Origin: an uncultured Verrucomicrobiales bacterium
GTDB lineage: Bacteria; Verrucomicrobiota; Verrucomicrobiia; Verrucomicrobiales; Akkermansiaceae
Length of the DNA: 45,676 nt
Direction of reading: 5' to 3'
Assembly: GCA_937905985.1 (NCBI GenBank)
Contig: CALCWC010000097.1
Location: forward strand, 1-45,676
Shown here: positions 42,040 through 45,676 of the stretch, in pieces
Numbering within the stretch: the first letter of the stretch is position 1
Layout of the letters: every line of letters begins with the position of its first letter
Position numbers and translations under genes: made by a program
The notes under the pieces: model-generated
Databases searched by the model: none
What the model was told of the DNA's origin: nothing
What the model saw: only the letters and a program-made list of their open reading frames with translations

Positions 42040-42378
42040 TCAGGCGATGATTTCGTTTTTCTCGTTGCAGATGATGCGCTGCGGCTTGATAGGCTTGTCG
42101 TCGAGAGCGAAGCTCATGATGATGACACGCTCGCCGGCCTTGATGAGATGCGCGGCGGCGCCGTTCACAATGATCTGCCCGGTCTTGGGAGGCCCCACCA
42201 GCACATAGGTTTCAAAGCGGTTGCCCGTGGCCACGGAAGCCACCAACACCTTCTCACCGGGCCACAGCCCGGCCGCTTCCACCAAATCCTGGGGGATCTC
42301 GATGCTTCCTTCGTACTCCACATCGCCACGGGTAACCATGGCGCGGTGTATTTTCGATTTGAGCTGACAGACCAACAT
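42040..42378 (-). CDS. panD: Aspartate 1-decarboxylase
   Basis: Makes beta-alanine from aspartate for pantothenate and CoA synthesis. It is a pyruvoyl enzyme made as an inactive precursor that cleaves itself between Gly24 and Ser25. From the ATG at 42378 (MLVCQLKSKIHRAMVTRGD) the conserved Lys9 and the Gly24-Ser25 site (EYEGS) fall at exactly the numbering known for the family, which supports this start over the upstream ATG. NGAAAHLIKAGERVIIMSF is the conserved core. At 112 residues it is slightly shorter at the C-terminus than the E. coli enzyme (126). Confidence 0.95.
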   Translation of the reverse strand: MLVCQLKSKIHRAMVTRGDVEYEGSIEIPQDLVEAAGLWPGEKVLVASVATGNRFETYVLVGPPKTGQIIVNGAAAHLIKAGERVIIMSFALDDKPIKPQRIICNEKNEIIA

Positions 42379-42459
42379 GATTGGATAACGATGGGCGAAT
42401 ATCAAACTACTTTTCCTACCAAAGGTCAAGCCTAATCCACGCTCAGGCGAAAGAATTTG

Positions 42460-43080
42460 TTACCGCGCACCCAGCTGCGCGCATATCGGGCAAGCGGGGC
42501 TGCAGCCGCGGGCGGGGCAATAGGTGCGCCCCCAAAGGACGAACTGGATGTGCACGCGGCCCCAGGTATCCATGGGAAAGGCCTTTTTCAGGTCGGCCTC
42601 CACCCTCTCCACGGTGGAGCCGCGGGAAAGCCCCCAACGGCGCGCTAGGCGGAAGATATGGGTATCCACGGGGAAGGCGGGATGGCCGAACGCCTGGTTC
42701 ATCACCACGGATGCCGTCTTGTGGCCCACGCCGGGCAGAGCCTCCAGTTCCTCGAAGGAGGAGGGCACCGCACCACCGTGGCGCTCCAGCAGCAGGCGAG
42801 AGGTCTCCACAATGCGGCGGGCCTTGGTCTCCGTGAGCCCGCAGGTGGCGATATAGCGGCGCACCTCCTGCCACCCCAGCTCAACCATGGCCCGGGGGTT
42901 GGGCGCAGCCTGGAACAGCGCGGGAGTCACCATGTTCACCCGCGCATCCGTGCATTGTGCAGAAAGCATCACCGCCACCAACAGCGTGTAGGCATCGCTG
43001 TGGTGCAGCGGCACTTCCGGGTGCGGGAAGGCGCGGTCGAATTCCGCAGCCACCAGCGCGGCACGCTCGGCACGGGTCAT
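42460..43080 (-). CDS. nth: Endonuclease III
   Basis: A DNA glycosylase/AP lyase for base-excision repair of oxidised pyrimidines, 206 residues. The helix-hairpin-helix LPGVGHKTA carries the catalytic Lys121, and the catalytic Asp139 is in FPVDTHIFRL. At the C-terminus four cysteines (Cys188, 193, 197, 200) are present, but with spacing x4-x3-x2 and not the canonical x6-x2-x5, and the protein ends where the usual fourth cysteine would be. The 4Fe-4S cluster may therefore be bound differently or be absent. It lies between panD and a small lipoprotein gene. Confidence 0.94.
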   Translation of the reverse strand: MTRAERAALVAAEFDRAFPHPEVPLHHSDAYTLLVAVMLSAQCTDARVNMVTPALFQAAPNPRAMVELGWQEVRRYIATCGLTETKARRIVETSRLLLERHGGAVPSSFEELEALPGVGHKTASVVMNQAFGHPAFPVDTHIFRLARRWGLSRGSTVERVEADLKKAFPMDTWGRVHIQFVLWGRTYCPARGCSPACPICAQLGAR

Positions 43081-43113
43081 ACTCTTGCCAACCGGGGGTG
43101 TTGCGGGTGATGC

Positions 43114-43332
43114 CTAGCGGCGCTCGGAAAGGCCGCTAAGCGGACCGAGCGCGGCATCACCCTCCTGCTTGGTGGGATTGCTCCAGGGCTTGAGCCCCTC
43201 GCTGGAGCCGCGGGGAGCCACCACGGTGCGGTTGTGGTTGCTGGCAGGCACGGAGGGCATGGTTTGATTGCAAGAGGCAAGCGCAAGCGCTGCCAGCATG
43301 CACAGGGAAAGGAGCTTGGCGGTGGTGTTCAT
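43114..43332 (-). CDS. Small lipoprotein, 72 aa
   Basis: A short exported protein with a clear lipoprotein signal: MNTTAKLLSLCMLAALALASC, lipidation at Cys21. The mature part, about 50 residues, is polar, Pro/Ser/Asn-rich and of low complexity (TVVAPRGSSEGLKPW). No family is recognised. It lies 33 bases upstream of nth and after the terminator of the coiled-coil gene pair, so it probably has its own promoter. Confidence 0.75.
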   Translation of the reverse strand: MNTTAKLLSLCMLAALALASCNQTMPSVPASNHNRTVVAPRGSSEGLKPWSNPTKQEGDAALGPLSGLSERR

Positions 43333-43365
43333 GGTGATGGTATTATTGGATGTTGCGATATCTTG

Positions 43366-43399
43366 GAAAAAATACCGCCTGCCTTTTGCAGGCAGGCGG
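43366..43399 (-). terminator. Rho-independent terminator after the coiled-coil gene pair
   Basis: A 10-base-pair stem (43375-43384 with 43390-43399), loop of five, followed on the minus strand by TATTTTTT. It lies 37 bases after the stop codon of the second coiled-coil gene. Confidence 0.9.
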
Positions 43400-43435
43400 C
43401 GAATGAGGAAAAATCCTTGCGCACTGCGCAGCGGG

Positions 43436-44338
43436 TTAGCGACCGAGCGGCTTCAAGCGGAAGACCGTGTCGCCCACGCGCGGGTGGTTCACCGTGGCAG
43501 GGTTGGTCAGGTGCGGCACCTCGCAATCGGAGTACTGCGCCACCACCAGGCCGTCGTCGATGCTCATGATCTTCAGGTTGGACACGGCCTGGGCGCCGCG
43601 CTTCACCACGAGGGTCTTGTCATCGCCGGCCACTAGGCCGCTGTCGTTGCCCACAAAGAAGGTGACGTAGTTCCAGCGGCGGTCAACAGCCACAATGGGG
43701 AACTCGTCGTTGTTCTTGCTGTAGTCGTTGAAGAAGTTGGTGTTCACGCGGGTGGCGCGGGCCAGTTCATCCTTCTCGCCGGCCAGCTTCACGGCTGCAG
43801 CCTTGTGGGCGGCAATGGCGTCCTTGAGCTGCTGGTCGAGGTCCTTCTTGCGGTCCTGCTGGCGGGCCACGAACTCGCGGATGCTAGCCAGCACCTCGGA
43901 GCACGCCTGCTCAGAGGAGATGCCCGGAATGCCGGAGGATTCCAAATCCTTCAGGGATTCCTTGATGGAGGCGATAAGGGCCTCCACGCTGGCGTGCTGA
44001 GCGTCCACGCTGGCCTGCACGTCCGCCAGCTCCTTCTTGTGGGTGTTCAGGAGGGTTTCCGCATCATCGCGCTGGTTGTGGTGGTCGTTCATCACGTTCT
44101 GCGCGCTCTCCGTGGCCTTGATGGCGGCTGCGCGCTCCTCGGAGATGCGGGCGGCCTCGGCTTCAAGCTCGGAATTCACCTTGCGAAGGCCCTGAGCATC
44201 GGTATCGGCCACCTGCTGGCCGCCGCCGTGCGTGGCGATCAAGAGGTCCATCACCTTGTCCTGGTCGCAGGAGTAGTAGACGGCGGCTCCACCAAAGAGC
44301 AGGATAACGAGCGTGAGTATCAACTGGTAAACTTTCAT
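43436..44338 (-). CDS. Membrane-anchored coiled-coil protein with C-terminal beta domain (copy 2)
   Basis: 300 residues, no named family recognised. One N-terminal membrane helix (LILTLVILLFGGAAVYYSC), a long charged coiled coil at about 50-205, and a C-terminal domain of about 90 residues rich in short beta-strands (DRRWNYVTFFVGNDSGLVAGDD, LKIMSIDDGLVVAQY, PRVGDTVFRLKP). The same three-part build, with similar motifs in the last domain, is found in the gene just upstream, so the two are probably paralogues. The order helix, coiled coil and beta domain recalls MreC, but the sequence is not MreC. It follows the other copy after 26 bases and ends at a strong terminator. Confidence 0.8.
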   Translation of the reverse strand: MKVYQLILTLVILLFGGAAVYYSCDQDKVMDLLIATHGGGQQVADTDAQGLRKVNSELEAEAARISEERAAAIKATESAQNVMNDHHNQRDDAETLLNTHKKELADVQASVDAQHASVEALIASIKESLKDLESSGIPGISSEQACSEVLASIREFVARQQDRKKDLDQQLKDAIAAHKAAAVKLAGEKDELARATRVNTNFFNDYSKNNDEFPIVAVDRRWNYVTFFVGNDSGLVAGDDKTLVVKRGAQAVSNLKIMSIDDGLVVAQYSDCEVPHLTNPATVNHPRVGDTVFRLKPLGR

Positions 44339-44364
44339 GTCAGTATGGGAGAGAGAGGTTGTTC

Positions 44365-45198
44365 TTACTTGTCGTCGCGGACGGCGTACACGTGGTCACC
44401 GGGAAGCACGCGGTCACCGGGGCGGATGGTGCTGTAGATGATATCGCAGCTGGAGCGGTTGGATTCCACCAGTGTGACGTCAAGCTCGCAAATCTTGCGG
44501 TCGCCGCGCATCACCACCAGGCGGGAGCCGATGACGATACCCTTGTCGATGCCGGCGTCAAGGATGACGTAGTCCCACTTGGGATCGGCGGAGATGACCG
44601 AGCAGCGGAGCTCTGCGGGAGAGAGACGGGCCAGGCGGTCCGCATGCAGGCGCTTGGCGGCGCGGGTACCGGCGATGGTACGCGTGCTGGCCTTGCCGAG
44701 GGTTTCGGTGATGCTGAGTTCCTTGGCCACCTCGGCCTCGGTCCTGTCGTTGTAGTTCTTCAGCTCGGCAATGGCCGTACCCACGTCACGCAGGGAGTCG
44801 TCGTCCACGTCCTCCAGGTTGAGCATCTCGCGGGTTTCCTTCTTGAGCTTGTTGAAGTCGTCCTGCAGCTTGTTGTACTCCTCCTTGGCCTGGTCGAGCT
44901 CTTCCTGCTTGCGCTGGATTTCGCCGGGGAGGGGAGCATCCTGCTCTTCAATGGCTGTGCGCTCCTGGTCGAAGCGCTCTGTTTCCTGATTGAAGAAGGC
45001 TGTACGGAGGACAGCGTACTGCTTGATGGCCTTATCGAGGTCAATATCCTTGCTCTTACGGATGGCGGAGTCAAACTGCGACTGGACGGCAGCGACCTCA
45101 CCCGTGGCAGGGGTAGTCATGGCTTCGTGGCTTTTGTAAAAGAAGAATGTGCCAGCGAGGAAGAGGACTGCTGCGCCTGAATTAATGTATTTCCACAT
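44365..45198 (-). CDS. Membrane-anchored coiled-coil protein with C-terminal beta domain (copy 1)
   Basis: 277 residues from the ATG at 45198 (MWKYINSGAAVLFLAGTFFFY). One membrane helix, a coiled coil at about 65-150 (EIQRKQEELDQAKEEYNKLQ), and a C-terminal beta domain (DPKWDYVILDAGIDKGIVIG, RLVVMRGDRKICELDV, RPGDRVLPGDHVY) that matches the pattern in the next gene. The open frame extends upstream to 45405, but that part runs through a promoter-like region and into a group II intron, so the start at 45198 is preferred. A role in scaffolding of the envelope or cell shape is possible by analogy to MreC only. Confidence 0.8.
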   Translation of the reverse strand: MWKYINSGAAVLFLAGTFFFYKSHEAMTTPATGEVAAVQSQFDSAIRKSKDIDLDKAIKQYAVLRTAFFNQETERFDQERTAIEEQDAPLPGEIQRKQEELDQAKEEYNKLQDDFNKLKKETREMLNLEDVDDDSLRDVGTAIAELKNYNDRTEAEVAKELSITETLGKASTRTIAGTRAAKRLHADRLARLSPAELRCSVISADPKWDYVILDAGIDKGIVIGSRLVVMRGDRKICELDVTLVESNRSSCDIIYSTIRPGDRVLPGDHVYAVRDDK

Positions 45199-45230
45199 GG
45201 TATAAGCTGATTTGCGGCTGTTCAGTAGAT

Positions 45231-45259
45231 AATCTATACCAGTTGGGCTGCCTTTGCAA
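45231..45259 (-). promoter_or_regulatory. Possible promoter of the coiled-coil gene pair
   Basis: Minus-strand TTGCAA (45254-45259), a 17-base spacer and TAGATT (45231-45236). Transcription would start near 45224, about 26 bases before the start codon. The alternative -10 TATAGA gives a 15-base spacer. Confidence 0.45.
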
Positions 45260-45321
45260 TCAAAAAAAGCAGTTCCCCGCATTTTTTTTGCAAAATTCCG
45301 GGAATTGAACTTCTGACGGAG

Positions 45322-45676
45322 ATCGAGTAGGGGGGCTTTCGCCCCCCCTCTCACACCACCGTACGTGCCAATTACGGCATACGGCGGTTTCAGGGACAGA
45401 GCCACGCGGTTTCCCGCGCTCCGTTCGCTTCCACTCCTCGCCGCTCACACTTGTGGCTCCCGCTTGGGCGGAGTATCGGGAGTTCCACCCTCAACCTCGC
45501 CCCTGTGGGCTCTCCCATCCCAGGGAGTCTCTTCCTGTCACTCCATGCAACCGAGATTTGTGTCACGGACTGCCCCTGATTCGGCCCTTCCCGCCGGGGT
45601 TGTTCGGTTTGGCGGTACTATGGCCTCTGCTGACTCCCTGCAGACGGACTGCTCCGCAGCCCTTTCGGGCTTTAGC
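45322..45676 (-). mobile_element. 3' end of a group II intron, truncated by the window edge
   Basis: On the minus strand a 36-base domain V hairpin (45355-45390; ACCGCCGTATGCC paired with GGCACGTACGGTGGT) is followed by TGTGAGAGG and a short GC-rich domain VI hairpin ending in CTACTCGAT at 45322. These are hallmarks of bacterial group II introns, and the short domain VI with this ending and a CGC triad point to class C. Upstream (45614-45638) lies GTCAGCAGAGGCCATAGTACC, which from memory precedes the intron-encoded protein in such introns. Only about 225 bases separate it from domain V, so no reverse transcriptase fits between them. The 5' half is outside the window. Confidence 0.75.
45355..45390 (-). 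ncRNA. Group II intron domain V
   Basis: The catalytic hairpin of the intron RNA: a 5' strand ACCGCCGTATGCC, a small loop around GTAATT, and a 3' strand GGCACGTACGGTGGT with the usual bulge (AC). It is the most conserved part of group II introns. Confidence 0.75.

Noticed and set aside
45199..45405. N-terminal extension of the first coiled-coil protein into the intron region
   Set aside because: It would translate the intron's domains V and VI and the promoter region; a membrane helix right at the ATG at 45198 gives a natural start.

Overview
The window reads as chromosomal DNA of a Verrucomicrobiota bacterium, most likely an Akkermansia relative. This is an inference. It rests on a giant secreted protein with autotransporter-type beta-strand repeats and a C-terminal PEP-CTERM anchor, a single-protein five-helix SdhC next to SdhA and SdhB, verrucomicrobial-looking coiled-coil membrane proteins, GC-rich coding, and a near absence of Shine-Dalgarno sequences at every start I examined. 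No rRNA, tRNA or CRISPR array was seen.

Layout. 1-11.3 kb: one giant minus-strand gene (3733 aa) for a secreted repeat protein with a LamG-like domain and an embedded SGNH/GDSL hydrolase. It is transcribed from a strong promoter that carries a perfect dyad between -35 and -10. 11.3-11.9 kb: a gene-poor, hairpin-rich spacer with one copy of a dispersed repeat. 11.9-15.4 kb (minus): pheS-pheT with promoter and terminator. 15.6-20.6 kb (plus): a MacA-MacB-TolC type efflux operon with ATPase and permease as separate genes. 20.9-26.3 kb (plus): ligA, a PfkB sugar kinase, signal peptidase I and a squalene/phytoene synthase-like enzyme. 26.3-27.7 kb (minus): a two-gene unit of an unknown membrane protein and a LolA-like secreted protein. 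27.8-31.7 kb (plus): an MBOAT acyltransferase, its SGNH-like partner and, translationally coupled to it, an acetate CoA-transferase. 31.8-35.0 kb (minus): UDP-galactopyranose mutase and a double-domain glycosyltransferase. 35.1-38.6 kb (minus): sdhCAB. 38.8-39.3 kb (plus): a lone AbiEi-like antitoxin/regulator with two dyads in its promoter. 39.35-39.72 kb: a fold-back repeat. 39.8-45.2 kb (minus): LysE exporter, YhaM-like OB/HD protein, SecG with a repeated acidic tail, PanD, Nth, a small lipoprotein and two related coiled-coil membrane proteins. 45.3-45.7 kb: the 3' end of a group II intron on the minus strand, cut by the window edge, with no room for a reverse transcriptase in the visible part.

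How it fits together. Most genes are housekeeping (PheST, LigA, LepB, SecG, PanD, Nth, succinate dehydrogenase/fumarate reductase) mixed with envelope functions: efflux, lipoproteins, glycan synthesis (Glf plus glycosyltransferase) and glycan O-acylation (MBOAT plus SGNH). SecG, LepB and the LolA-like protein belong to the export route that the giant PEP-CTERM protein would use. SdhCAB and the CoA-transferase fit fermentative succinate/propionate/acetate metabolism. Five gene pairs share ATGA stop/start overlaps, and several promoters sit only about 4-20 bases upstream of the start codon.

The most unusual items are the giant LamG/SGNH/PEP-CTERM protein with its promoter dyad, the MBOAT-SGNH-CoA-transferase unit, the orphan AbiEi gene with paired operators beside a fold-back repeat, and the group II intron end.
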